A stretch of DNA of 6,391 nucleotides, taken from the NCBI GenBank assembly GCA_035532755.1, contig DATKQI010000347.1:1-6391 (forward strand), written 5' to 3'. Under the pieces are notes generated by a model, which did no database searches, had not been told where the DNA came from, and saw only the letters and a list, made by a program, of their open reading frames with translations. This DNA comes from DATKQI01 sp035532755 (GTDB lineage Bacteria; Pseudomonadota; Alphaproteobacteria; Acetobacterales; Acetobacteraceae). Both the position numbers and the translations under genes were made by a program. Shown here piece by piece: positions 1 to 6,259 of this stretch (position 1 is the stretch's first letter; each line of letters opens with the position of its first letter).

Positions 1-631
1 CGATTTCCTCGTCCAGGGAGCGGCCGGCGGCGCGGGCGGCGGTTTCGGCGTTGGCGCGCAGCCGGTCCGTCAGGAACGGGCCGGGGAGGAGGTTGTTGAT
101 CGTCACGTTGTGCCGCGCGACCTGCCGGGCGAGGCCGCCGACGAAGCCGGTGAGGCCGGCGCGGGCGCCGTTGCTCATCCCGAGCGTGGGGATCGGGGAT
201 TTCACGGAAGCCGAGGTGATGTTCACGATGCGCCCGAAGCGGCGGGCGATCATCGGGTCTATCACCGCCTTGATCAGCGCGATCGGGGCCAGCATGTTCG
301 CGTCCAGCGCGCGGATCCAGATCTCCCGGTCCCACTCGCGGAAATCGCCCGGCGGTGGGCCGCCGGCGTTGTTCACCAGGATGTCCGGCTCCGGGCAGGC
401 GGCCAGCGCGGCGGCGCGGCCCTCGGGCGTGGCGATGTCGCCGGGCGCGATGGTCACGGTCGCACCCGTGGCGGCACGGATTTCGGCGGCGGTGCGCTCC
501 AGCGCCTCCGCGGTGCGGGCGGTGAGGGTGACGGCGGCACCCTCGCGCGCCAGCGCCATCGCGCAGGCCCGGCCCAGCCCCTTGCTCGCTGCGCAGATCA
601 GCGCGCGCTTGCCGCGTATGCCCAGATCCAT
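1..631 (-). CDS. SDR family oxidoreductase, atypical BKR-like (3' end cut by window)
   Basis: About 210 residues are visible; the C-terminus runs off the left edge. It has a Rossmann fold: a glycine-rich loop CAASKGLGRA (residues 13-22), D65 after the fourth strand, and the SDR motif NNAGGPPPG (87-95). The catalytic region reads VNITSAS (136-142), then SNGAR (153-157). S140 is kept, but the usual Tyr of YxxxK is Ser153 and the Lys is Arg157. This matches the beta-ketoacyl-ACP-reductase-like SDR subgroup known to have an imperfect cofactor motif and catalytic tetrad. It is therefore often labelled 3-oxoacyl-ACP reductase, but the substrate is unknown. The ATG at 631 is set by a GGAGGA box (638-643 on the opposite strand) with a 6-base spacer. 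It lies 26 bases downstream of the thioesterase stop, so the two probably share a transcript and may act on related acyl substrates (inference). Confidence 0.9.
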   Translation of the reverse strand, partial: MDLGIRGKRALICAASKGLGRACAMALAREGAAVTLTARTAEALERTAAEIRAATGATVTIAPGDIATPEGRAAALAACPEPDILVNNAGGPPPGDFREWDREIWIRALDANMLAPIALIKAVIDPMIARRFGRIVNITSASVKSPIPTLGMSNGARAGLTGFVGGLARQVARHNVTINNLLPGPFLTDRLRANAETAARAAGRSLDEEI

Positions 632-657
632 CGGCGTTCCTCCGTTGGCCCGGCTGC

Positions 658-1113
658 TCAGCCGGGCGGTGTCGGTTGTGGCGGTGTCAAAGGTCGCAGC
701 GTGGCGCGCACGGCATCCGGCAGCGGCACCGGGCGCATGGTCTCGCGCGCGACATAGACATGGGTGAAATAGCCCTCGGCGGCGGCGGAATCGTCATCGT
801 TGCGGAACACCGCGAGTTCGTAGCGGACGGAGCTGCCGCCCATCCGCCCCACGCGCATGCCCACGGTGATGCGGTCGGGGAAGGCGGCGGAGGCATGGTA
901 GGTGCAGCGGCTTTCCACCACCACCGGGATCGCGTCGCTGCCGGTGATGTGCAGCAGGCCGGATTCAAGCAGGTGCGTGCATACGCACGAGTCGAAGAAC
1001 GAGTAGTACTCCACGTTGTTCACATGGCCGAACACGTCGTTGTCCTTCCAGCGGGTGGACAGCGCGTGGAAATAGCGGAAATTGGCGCGGCGGGCAGGAA
1101 GGGGGCGGTTCAT
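658..1113 (-). CDS. Acyl-CoA thioesterase, 4HBT/YbgC-like hotdog fold
   Basis: The protein has 151 residues, normal for single-domain hotdog thioesterases. The family signature lies near the N-terminus: RWKDNDVFGHVNNVEYY (21-37). D26 corresponds to the catalytic Asp of 4-hydroxybenzoyl-CoA thioesterase (Asp17), followed by GHVNN on the central helix. The later strand segments VVVESRCTYHA and ITVGMRVGRMG fit the rest of the fold. It should hydrolyse an acyl-CoA thioester in the cytoplasm; the chain specificity cannot be read from sequence. The ATG at 1113 is chosen because family homology starts about 12 residues later. The frame continues upstream without a stop but only through the divergent promoter gap and the antisense of copC. 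No Shine-Dalgarno sequence precedes the ATG, and a possible promoter sits directly against it, so the mRNA may be leaderless. It is first in a probable two-gene unit with the SDR. Confidence 0.9.
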   Translation of the reverse strand: MNRPLPARRANFRYFHALSTRWKDNDVFGHVNNVEYYSFFDSCVCTHLLESGLLHITGSDAIPVVVESRCTYHASAAFPDRITVGMRVGRMGGSSVRYELAVFRNDDDSAAAEGYFTHVYVARETMRPVPLPDAVRATLRPLTPPQPTPPG

Positions 1114-1119
1114 GCGCCC

Positions 1120-1148
1120 ACTACAGCCCACCGGCCGCCGTGCGTAAA
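1120..1148 (-). promoter_or_regulatory. Candidate sigma70-type promoter for thioesterase-SDR unit, possibly leaderless
   Basis: Read on the minus strand, TTTACG (1148-1143) and TGTAGT (1125-1120) are separated by exactly 17 bases. They match TTGACA and TATAAT at four of six positions each. Only six bases lie between the -10 box and the ATG at 1113, so transcription would begin at or about the start codon. This agrees with the absence of a Shine-Dalgarno sequence. This is pattern-based only. Confidence 0.35.
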
Positions 1149-1162
1149 CCTGGGGCGCGCGA

Positions 1163-1191
1163 TGGACAGGCGCCGGGGAGCGACGGATAAA
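1163..1191 (+). promoter_or_regulatory. Candidate sigma70-type promoter for copCD
   Basis: TGGACA (1163-1168) matches TTGACA at five of six positions. It is followed after exactly 17 bases by GATAAA (1186-1191), which matches TATAAT at four of six. The predicted transcript start is near 1198, leaving a leader of about 20 bases before the copC ATG. The -35 lies 14 bases from the -35 of the candidate divergent promoter. I saw no clear copper-regulator palindrome around it. Confidence 0.4.
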
Positions 1192-1218
1192 GCGCAGCCA
1201 CTTCGGGAAGCCGATTCC

Positions 1219-1596
1219 ATGCGCCGACCTGCCTTTCGCCGTGCCGCCCTGTACGCCCTGTTCATGCTCGGGCCGATGGTCCTGGCCCGGCCCGCGCTCG
1301 CGCACGCGCTGCTGACCGCGAGCATACCGGCCGCGAACGGCCATGTGGCGGCTGGCACGGTGCATATCGTGCTGCACTACAACGATCGGGTGGATCGCAG
1401 CCGCTCCCGCATCAGCATCACCGGGCCTGGGCAGGCCGATCCGCAACTGCCGATCGGCAGGACCGGCCCGGCCGACGTGATGGCCGCCACCGCCACGCTC
1501 GCGCCGGGCCGGTACGTTCTGCATTGGCTCGCCCTGTCGGTCGATGGGCACATCACCCAGGGGGATGTGCCCTTCACGGTGACGGCCGGGCAGTAG
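1219..1596 (+). CDS. copC: Copper resistance protein CopC, periplasmic Cu(II)-binding
   Basis: The protein has 125 residues, the usual size for bacterial CopC. Residues 1-28 form a Sec signal peptide: RR near the start, the hydrophobic stretch ALYALFMLGPMVLA, and cleavage after ALA. The mature protein then starts with His29 (HALLTASIPAANG). CopC family members bind Cu(II) through the N-terminal His and a DxH motif, and here LSVDGH supplies D109 and H111, followed by the conserved GDVPFTV. The beta-sandwich core is complete. The Met-rich Cu(I) loop of the Pseudomonas protein is absent, so only the Cu(II) site is expected. The ATG at 1219 is preferred because it gives a proper signal peptide and has GGGAAG eight bases upstream; the frame is open further upstream but only as antisense of the thioesterase. 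copD follows after 5 bases, so the two are co-transcribed for periplasmic copper binding and handling. Confidence 0.93.
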   Translation: MRRPAFRRAALYALFMLGPMVLARPALAHALLTASIPAANGHVAAGTVHIVLHYNDRVDRSRSRISITGPGQADPQLPIGRTGPADVMAATATLAPGRYVLHWLALSVDGHITQGDVPFTVTAGQ

Positions 1597-1601
1597 GTCG
1601 G

Positions 1602-3260
1602 GTGGGGCTTCTCGTCGGGCTGTTCGGCTATCTCGGCATCATCCTGAACGGGCTGGGGCTGATCGCGCAGTCGGCGGCACTCGGCGGGGTGCTTTTCCTG
1701 GTCCTGCTGGCGCGGCCATTCGCCTCCGCGCTGGGCGATTCGGCGCCGGAGGGCGTGGGGGCGCTGGTGCGGCGGGATTCGGCCCGCATCGCGGGCTGGG
1801 CGGCGCTGGTGCTGATCGTCTGCCAGGCCGGGTCCGTCGCGCTGTCGGGCGCGGTGCTGGCAGCGGAGGTGCATCTGTCGGTGCCGGCGGTGCTGTCCGC
1901 GCCGTTCGCCCTGTCCGGGCTGGTGCAGATCGCCGCCGCGCTGGCGCTTGCCGTGCTGCTGGCCGCCGGGCGCACACCCTCGGCGCTGCTGGTGGCGCTG
2001 GTGGCGGTCGATCTGGCGGCGGCGACGTTCACCACCCACGGCGCGTCCCGCCTGTCCGGCCGGGCATTGCTGATGGGGGCCGAGGGGCTGCACCAGTTCG
2101 GCGCGGCCATCTGGATCGGCGGGCTGCCCTGCTTCGTCGCCGCCCTGGCGCGTTGCCGAGATGGCGCGGCGTTTCGGCGGGTGGGTGCGCGGTTCTCGCG
2201 CATGTCGATGGCGGGGGTGGGCTGCATCCTGCTCTCCGGCATCGCGATGAGCGTGGTGTTCGTCGGCAGCCTGCAAGGCTTCTACGGCACCGCCTATGGC
2301 GTGATGGTGGCGGCGAAGATCGTCATGTTCCTCGCCCTGCTCGCGCTCGGGTTCATGAACTTCCGGCTGGTCGAGCGGCTGCGGCGCGATCCGGACGTGT
2401 CGGTGAACCGGCTGAAGCGGTTCGCGGAGGTGGAGATCGTGGTGGGGATCGGGGTGATCCTGGCCGCCGTCTCCCTCACCTCCGCCCCGCCGGCGGCCGA
2501 TCTGCGCGGCCAGCAGGTGAGCTGGGCGGCCATCGTGGCGCGCAACGCCCCGGTCTGGCCGCGGCTCGCATCGCCCGCGCGCGACACGCTCGCCCTGCCC
2601 GCGCTTCAGGCGAAGCTGGACGCGCAAGCGGCGGGAAAGGCCGATCCGCCGGCCGCGTTCATCCCGGGCTCGGATGCGGTCGCGCCGCGCAACGCCGCGG
2701 ATATCGCGTGGTCCGAATACAACCACCACTGGGCGGGCATCTTCGTCGCGCTCATCGGCCTGCTGGCCCTGCTCGGCCAGGGCGGGGCCCGCTGGGCGCG
2801 GCACTGGCCGCTGGTGTTCCTCGGCCTCGCCGCCTTCCTGTTCTTCCGGTCGGACCCGGAGGCGTGGCCGCTGGGGCAGATCGGCTTCCTCGCCAGCATG
2901 CGCGATATCGAGGTGCTGCAGCACCGCTTCTTCGTGCTGCTCATCGCCGCCTTCGCCCTCTTCGAGTGGCGGGTGCGCGCGGGTGCGCTGGGCGCCGGGC
3001 GGGCGGCGCTGGTGTTTCCCATCCTCACCGCCGCGGGCGGGGCGCTGCTGCTCACCCACAGCCACGCCATCGCCAACATCCAGGACCAGATGCTGATCGA
3101 GCTGACGCACACACCTATCGCCCTGCTCGGCATCGCCGCCGGCTGCGCGCGCTGGCTGGAGCTGCGGCTGGATCGCCCCTCCAGCCGCGCGGCCGGCTGG
3201 GTCTGGCCGGTGTGCTTCGCTCTGGTGGGGCTGCTGCTGCTGAACTACCGGGAGGCGTGA
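1602..3260 (+). CDS. copD: Copper resistance protein CopD with His-rich C-terminal membrane domain
   Basis: The 552-residue inner-membrane protein is well above the roughly 300 residues of classical CopD. The N-terminal part (to about residue 297) has eight predicted membrane segments and the CopD core: TTHGA with H146, then GLHQFGAAIWIGGL with H164 and W171. CopD is associated with copper passage across the inner membrane together with CopC. A loop of about 75 residues follows. About six further helices (from about residue 374) carry histidines in or near the membrane: H375/H376 (NHHWAG), H441 (LQHRFF), H486/H488 (THSHA) and H503 (ELTHTP). Similar long CopD proteins occur in other alphaproteobacteria as far as I recall. 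The GTG at 1602, five bases after copC, is the best start: no in-frame ATG precedes the first helix, and a TTG at 1524 would only add copC-overlapping sequence. Its Shine-Dalgarno is weak, so translation is probably coupled to copC. Confidence 0.9.
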   Translation: MGLLVGLFGYLGIILNGLGLIAQSAALGGVLFLVLLARPFASALGDSAPEGVGALVRRDSARIAGWAALVLIVCQAGSVALSGAVLAAEVHLSVPAVLSAPFALSGLVQIAAALALAVLLAAGRTPSALLVALVAVDLAAATFTTHGASRLSGRALLMGAEGLHQFGAAIWIGGLPCFVAALARCRDGAAFRRVGARFSRMSMAGVGCILLSGIAMSVVFVGSLQGFYGTAYGVMVAAKIVMFLALLALGFMNFRLVERLRRDPDVSVNRLKRFAEVEIVVGIGVILAAVSLTSAPPAADLRGQQVSWAAIVARNAPVWPRLASPARDTLALPALQAKLDAQAAGKADPPAAFIPGSDAVAPRNAADIAWSEYNHHWAGIFVALIGLLALLGQGGARWARHWPLVFLGLAAFLFFRSDPEAWPLGQIGFLASMRDIEVLQHRFFVLLIAAFALFEWRVRAGALGAGRAALVFPILTAAGGALLLTHSHAIANIQDQMLIELTHTPIALLGIAAGCARWLELRLDRPSSRAAGWVWPVCFALVGLLLLNYREA

Positions 3261-4255
3261 TCGAGCAGGGGGGCAGGCTCCGCGTCCTCGATCCGCGCCG
3301 GCTGCCAGCGCGGCGTGCGGTCCTTGTCCACCACCATCGCGCGCACGCCCTCGATGAAGTCGGGGTGGTGCGTCACCTGCATCACCAGCACGAGTTCGGC
3401 GGCGAGGCATTCGGGCAGCGTGCGGTCCGCGCCCCTTCGGATGATCTCGAAGCTCCACAGCACGGCAGAAGGCGAGGCGCCGCGCAGCGTGGCGAGCGTC
3501 TGTTCCGCCCACTCGCTCCGCTCGCGCTTCAGCGCTGCCAGGATCGCGGGCACGGAGCTTTCGGAGAAGCAGCGGTCGATCGCCGCCCGGTGTGGGGCGA
3601 GGGAGAACGGCGGCAGCGGTGCGGCGAACCGGGCCAGCGCGGCAACACCCTCCTCCGCCAGCGCGGCGGACAGGGCGGCCAGGTGGGCACGAGGAACAAA
3701 ATGCGTCGCGAGCCCGGCATGAGCCGCATCCGCGCCCGCCAGCCGCGCCCCGGTCAGCCCCAGGTACATGCCCAGCGCGCCGGGCAGGCGCGGCAGGATG
3801 AAGGTGGCGCCAATATCGGGGAACAGGCCGATCCCGGTCTCCGGCATGGCGAAACTGGCCGCTTCGGTGGCTACCCGCACGGTGCCGTGCACCGACAGGC
3901 CGATGCCTCCGCCCATGCAGATGCCGTCGATCAGCGCGACATGGGGCTTGGAGTAGAACGCGATCGTCTGGTTCAGCGCGTATTCGGCGGTGAAGAAGGC
4001 GCGCATCGCCGCGTCGTTCCCGGCCAGCGCGTGGTCGCGGATGGCCCGGATGTCCCCGCCGGCGCAGAACGCCCGCCCGCCCGTGCCCTCGATCGCCACG
4101 GCGTGCACATGCGGATCGTCCCGCCAGCCGTCCAGCGCGGCTTGCACGGCCTCGATCATCGGCAGGTCGAGCGCGTTCAGCGCGGCCGGCCGGTTCAGCA
4201 GGATGCGGCCGATGCGTCCGTCGCGGCGGCAGATCACGGTGGGCGTGGCGGGCAT
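3245..4255 (-). CDS. Enoyl-CoA hydratase/isomerase family, probable 3-hydroxyisobutyryl-CoA hydrolase
   Basis: The protein has 336 residues, close to the 340-380 of HIBYL-CoA hydrolases and longer than the roughly 260 of plain enoyl-CoA hydratases. Crotonase-fold marks in order: LNRPAALNAL (20-29), the oxyanion-hole segment FCAGGDIRAI (63-72), the second oxyanion segment GICMGGGIGL (111-120), and MPETGIGLFPDIGA (137-150). E139 and D147 correspond to the active-site acid pair of HIBYL-CoA hydrolase. The C-terminal part also looks like that family (SPSAVLWSFEIIRRG). In valine breakdown it would release 3-hydroxyisobutyrate and CoA. The ATG at 4255 has GAGGAG (4262-4267, opposite strand) with a six-base spacer; upstream ATGs lack such a box. 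The gene converges on copD and their ends overlap by 16 bases. No other valine-pathway gene is visible, so its substrate is inferred from family resemblance. Confidence 0.88.
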   Translation of the reverse strand: MPATPTVICRRDGRIGRILLNRPAALNALDLPMIEAVQAALDGWRDDPHVHAVAIEGTGGRAFCAGGDIRAIRDHALAGNDAAMRAFFTAEYALNQTIAFYSKPHVALIDGICMGGGIGLSVHGTVRVATEAASFAMPETGIGLFPDIGATFILPRLPGALGMYLGLTGARLAGADAAHAGLATHFVPRAHLAALSAALAEEGVAALARFAAPLPPFSLAPHRAAIDRCFSESSVPAILAALKRERSEWAEQTLATLRGASPSAVLWSFEIIRRGADRTLPECLAAELVLVMQVTHHPDFIEGVRAMVVDKDRTPRWQPARIEDAEPAPLLDHASR

Positions 4256-4261
4256 GCGTGG

Positions 4262-4267
4262 CTCCTC
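4262..4267 (-). promoter_or_regulatory. Ribosome binding site fixing start of the HIBYL-CoA hydrolase-like gene
   Basis: GAGGAG on the minus strand lies six bases before the ATG at 4255. It decides against two in-frame ATGs further upstream, which would add 10 or more residues that look unlike this family. Confidence 0.7.
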
Positions 4268-4365
4268 GATGGTCGCCGCCCTCATACCGCGCGCGCGCCG
4301 GCCGGGCGAGGCGGCGGCGCGTATGGCTGCCCCCTTGTTGCCGGCCCCGGCTATCATCGCCATTC

Positions 4366-4387
4366 TGCCGCCGCGATTCGCGGGGCA
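4366..4387. repeat. Imperfect inverted repeat in divergent intergenic gap
   Basis: TGCC-G-CCGCG, ATT, CGCGG-GGCA forms a nine-pair stem with one bulged G and a three-base loop. It sits 31 bases before the ABC ATPase start, in the 163-bp gap between divergently transcribed genes. There is no T-tract, so it is not a classical terminator. It could be an operator or leader hairpin, or chance in such GC-rich DNA. I found no convincing -35/-10 pair on either strand of this gap. Confidence 0.25.
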
Positions 4388-4408
4388 GATGCCCGATCGA
4401 CGGATGCA

Positions 4409-4414
4409 AGGAGG
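4409..4414 (+). promoter_or_regulatory. Ribosome binding site fixing start of the ABC ATPase
   Basis: A perfect AGGAGG lies four bases before the ATG at 4419. In-frame ATGs at 4389 and 4404 lie upstream of this box and are therefore not favoured. Confidence 0.75.
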
Positions 4415-4418
4415 CGGA

Positions 4419-5531
4419 ATGGTCGCACCGACGCGGGACCGCCAGGTGCGGCTGGTGCTGCTGCAGGATGTCTGCAAGCGCCTGGCCGGCCGGCCGGTGC
4501 TGCGCGACCTGTCGCTCGCCATCGGCCCCGGCGAGGCGGTCAGCCTGCTGGGTGCCGCGGGCGCGGGGAAGAGCACGCTGCTGTCGCTGATTGCGGGCAC
4601 GATGGCCGCCGATTCCGGGCGCATCGAGATCGACGGGCGGGATGTGACCCGGCTGAAGCCGCATCGCCGCAACATCGGCGTGGTGCCGGAAGACGCGACG
4701 CTGCTGCCGCACCTGGATGTCAGCGCTAACATCGCCTTCCCACTGGTGCTGCGCGCCGCGCCGCGCCGCGCCCGCCGCGCGCGGGTGGCGCATCTGCTCG
4801 ATGCCGTGGAGCTGACCGGCCTTGCCCGCGCCCGCCCCGCCGCGCTCTCGCCCGCCGAGCGGCAATGCGCCGCCCTGGCACGTGCCCTGGCGTTCGAACC
4901 GAAGCTGCTGCTGCTGGATGCGCCGTTCTCCGCCTGCGCCCCGAAGTTGCGGGAACGCCTGCTGGACGGGCTGCGGCGGCTCTGCGCCGAAACCGGGCTC
5001 TCCGTGCTGCACGCGACGCAGGACCGGGAGGAGGCGGCGATGTTCGCCGACCGGATCGCGGTGATGCAGCTCGGCGCCATCGTGCAGGAGGATGCGCCCG
5101 GCCCGCTCTACCGGAACCCCGAAAGTGCCGCCGTCTCCCGCCTCACCGGGGAGGAGAACCGGCTGCGCGGCCGCATCGCCGCGGTCGAGGACGACATCGC
5201 CACCGTGCAACTCGTCTGCGGCCCGACGGTCTTCGCCCGCATGGCCGATGCCGGCGGCGTGGATGAGCCGTGCGTGGTGTCCATCCGGCCGGAGCGCATC
5301 GCGGTGGCCGCGGTCGATGCCGCCGAGATGGGCGAGGATGCCATCGCCGCGCGGCTGGAGACGGCGAGCGACTGTGGCGACCATATCCGCCTGCTGCTTT
5401 CCGTGGGCACCGGCGGGGCAGTGGTGGTGAAGCGCCCGGCGGCGGCGGGCATGGCCGGGCTCTCCTCCGGCGCCAGCGTGGCGATCGCCTGGCAGCCGTT
5501 CCACGCCCACGCCTTCCGGCCGGAGGTATGA
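4419..5531 (+). CDS. PotA-like ABC transporter ATP-binding protein with degenerate catalytic motifs
   Basis: The 370-residue protein has the layout of PotA-type ATPases of spermidine/putrescine and iron importers: a nucleotide-binding domain (about 10-240) and a C-terminal TOBE domain (about 245-370, with TGEENRLRGRI and VSIRPERIAV). Walker A is intact (GAAGAGKST, 45-53; K51) and so is the Walker B aspartate (LLLLDA, D167). The other functional positions are replaced. The Q-loop has VVPEDA (E91 where the family has Gln). The signature LSGGQ is LSPAE (143-147). The catalytic Glu after Walker B is A168. The D-loop SALD is SACA (171-174). The switch His is Q201 (ATQDREEA for the usual VTHDQEEA). 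ATP binding is plausible, but hydrolysis by a homodimer would be expected to be severely impaired (inference). The frame is open, has typical codon use and a strong ribosome binding site, so it is not an obvious pseudogene. A permease follows at once; no binding-protein gene is seen. Confidence 0.9.
   Translation: MVAPTRDRQVRLVLLQDVCKRLAGRPVLRDLSLAIGPGEAVSLLGAAGAGKSTLLSLIAGTMAADSGRIEIDGRDVTRLKPHRRNIGVVPEDATLLPHLDVSANIAFPLVLRAAPRRARRARVAHLLDAVELTGLARARPAALSPAERQCAALARALAFEPKLLLLDAPFSACAPKLRERLLDGLRRLCAETGLSVLHATQDREEAAMFADRIAVMQLGAIVQEDAPGPLYRNPESAAVSRLTGEENRLRGRIAAVEDDIATVQLVCGPTVFARMADAGGVDEPCVVSIRPERIAVAAVDAAEMGEDAIAARLETASDCGDHIRLLLSVGTGGAVVVKRPAAAGMAGLSSGASVAIAWQPFHAHAFRPEV
5522..5526 (+). 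promoter_or_regulatory. Ribosome binding site for the permease, deciding between two starts
   Basis: GGAGG lies inside the last codons of the ATPase gene. It is one base from the ATG at 5528, which is too close, but ten bases from the ATG at 5537. This favours 5537. The 5528 codon overlaps the ATPase stop as ATGA and could alternatively be used by coupled re-initiation. Confidence 0.5.
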
Positions 5532-5536
5532 GGCCG

Positions 5537-6259
5537 ATGCGCCGGATCGGCCGCGCCGTCACCGCCCTGCTCGATCTGGCCGACCTGTGCGTGGTGGCGG
5601 CTGTTCTCGCCCTGTGGGCAGGTCTCGCGGACTGGGCCGGGCGCTTCGTGCCCGGGCTGCCGGACCGGCTGGCCGGGGCGTGGCGGCAGGCGCTCTCGGC
5701 GGGGCTGCTGCGGCCGCACGATCTGGCGACGGCGCTTGCCGTGGCGGCGGCCGCGGCCATCTGTGCCTGTGTGATCGGGTTGGTCCTTGGCGCCCTGGTG
5801 TGGCAGACGCGTTTTCCGGGCCGCGGCGCCGTACTGGCGCTGCTCGGGGCGCCGATCGTGATTGCCGCCCTGGTCGCGCTGCTGTGGTGGCGGCTCGCGC
5901 TGCTGCCGCCGGCCGCAACGCCGCTTCGGTTGCTCGCCATCCGGGCGGCGCCGGGCGTCCCGCTCGTGCTGATGCTCGTCCTGCACCGCCTGCCCGCCCA
6001 GGGAAGGCGGCTGCTGCGCGATGCGGCGCTGAGCGGGGCGGGGCCGGTGCGGCGGCTGCGCCATGTCGTGCTGCCGCTGGCGGCGCCGGGGGCGGCCAGC
6101 GGGGCGCTGCTCGCCTTCGCCCTGGCTTTCGCCGGCACGGTGGCCGCCCGGCTCTCCCCGGCGGGGGCCTCCCCCGGCGGGGCGGCGCTGGTGCTGTTCT
6201 GCGGCGTGGCGCTGGTGCTCGCCGGCGTGGCGCGGCTGCGCCGTTCCCGCCCGGCATGA
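5537..6259 (+). CDS. PotC-like ABC transporter permease, diverged
   Basis: The inner-membrane protein has 240 residues (243 if started at the ATG at 5528) and about six hydrophobic helices: roughly 12-35, 62-90, 97-122, 131-150, 183-203 and 214-233. The coupling loop between helices 4 and 5 resembles the EAA loop of binding-protein-dependent permeases: RDAALSGAGPVRRLRHVVLP (161-180), with the expected Gly (G167), hydrophobic residue (V177) and LP (179-180) at canonical spacing. In ungapped register the EAA residues are R161, D162 and A163, so the glutamate is missing and an acidic residue is shifted by one. The protein is shorter than typical PotC (about 260 residues). It presumably pairs with the preceding ATPase, whose stop it follows by five bases. 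Only one permease of this type is visible, whereas polyamine systems usually have two. The next gene overlaps its stop by four bases, and the substrate is not predictable. Confidence 0.82.
   Translation: MRRIGRAVTALLDLADLCVVAAVLALWAGLADWAGRFVPGLPDRLAGAWRQALSAGLLRPHDLATALAVAAAAAICACVIGLVLGALVWQTRFPGRGAVLALLGAPIVIAALVALLWWRLALLPPAATPLRLLAIRAAPGVPLVLMLVLHRLPAQGRRLLRDAALSGAGPVRRLRHVVLPLAAPGAASGALLAFALAFAGTVAARLSPAGASPGGAALVLFCGVALVLAGVARLRRSRPA

Noticed and set aside
51..767. Plus-strand open frames opposite the SDR (51-767 and 110-757)
   Set aside because: They are antisense of a gene with clear SDR motifs and a good ribosome site, and are low in complexity.
1114..1551. N-terminal extension of the thioesterase to 1551
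   Set aside because: It would run antisense through the copC coding region and the divergent gap. The hotdog family homology begins just after the ATG at 1113.
4335..4357. TTGTTG and TATCAT as a promoter for the ABC operon
   Set aside because: The spacer is only 11 bases, too short for sigma70. Other pairings in this gap match poorly.
2153..4729. An 858-codon open frame on the plus strand
   Set aside because: It crosses copD out of frame, the antisense of the hydrolase and the start of the ABC ATPase, and shows no recognisable domain.
4750..4785. GC-only repetitive tract in the ATPase gene
   Set aside because: It encodes an Arg/Ala-rich helical stretch that matches the variable, basic segment of PotA-like proteins. 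It is not a distinct repeat element.
1377..5510. A 1377-codon open frame on the minus strand spanning several genes
   Set aside because: The translation is rich in Arg, Gly, Ala, Gln and His without domain motifs and runs antisense or out of frame to well-supported genes. Long stop-free shadows are expected at this GC content.
4419..5531. ABC ATPase as a pseudogene
   Set aside because: The frame is intact over the full NBD plus TOBE length, with a strong Shine-Dalgarno sequence, normal codon pattern and tight linkage to the next gene. Changes are confined to functional motifs rather than being frameshifts or stops.
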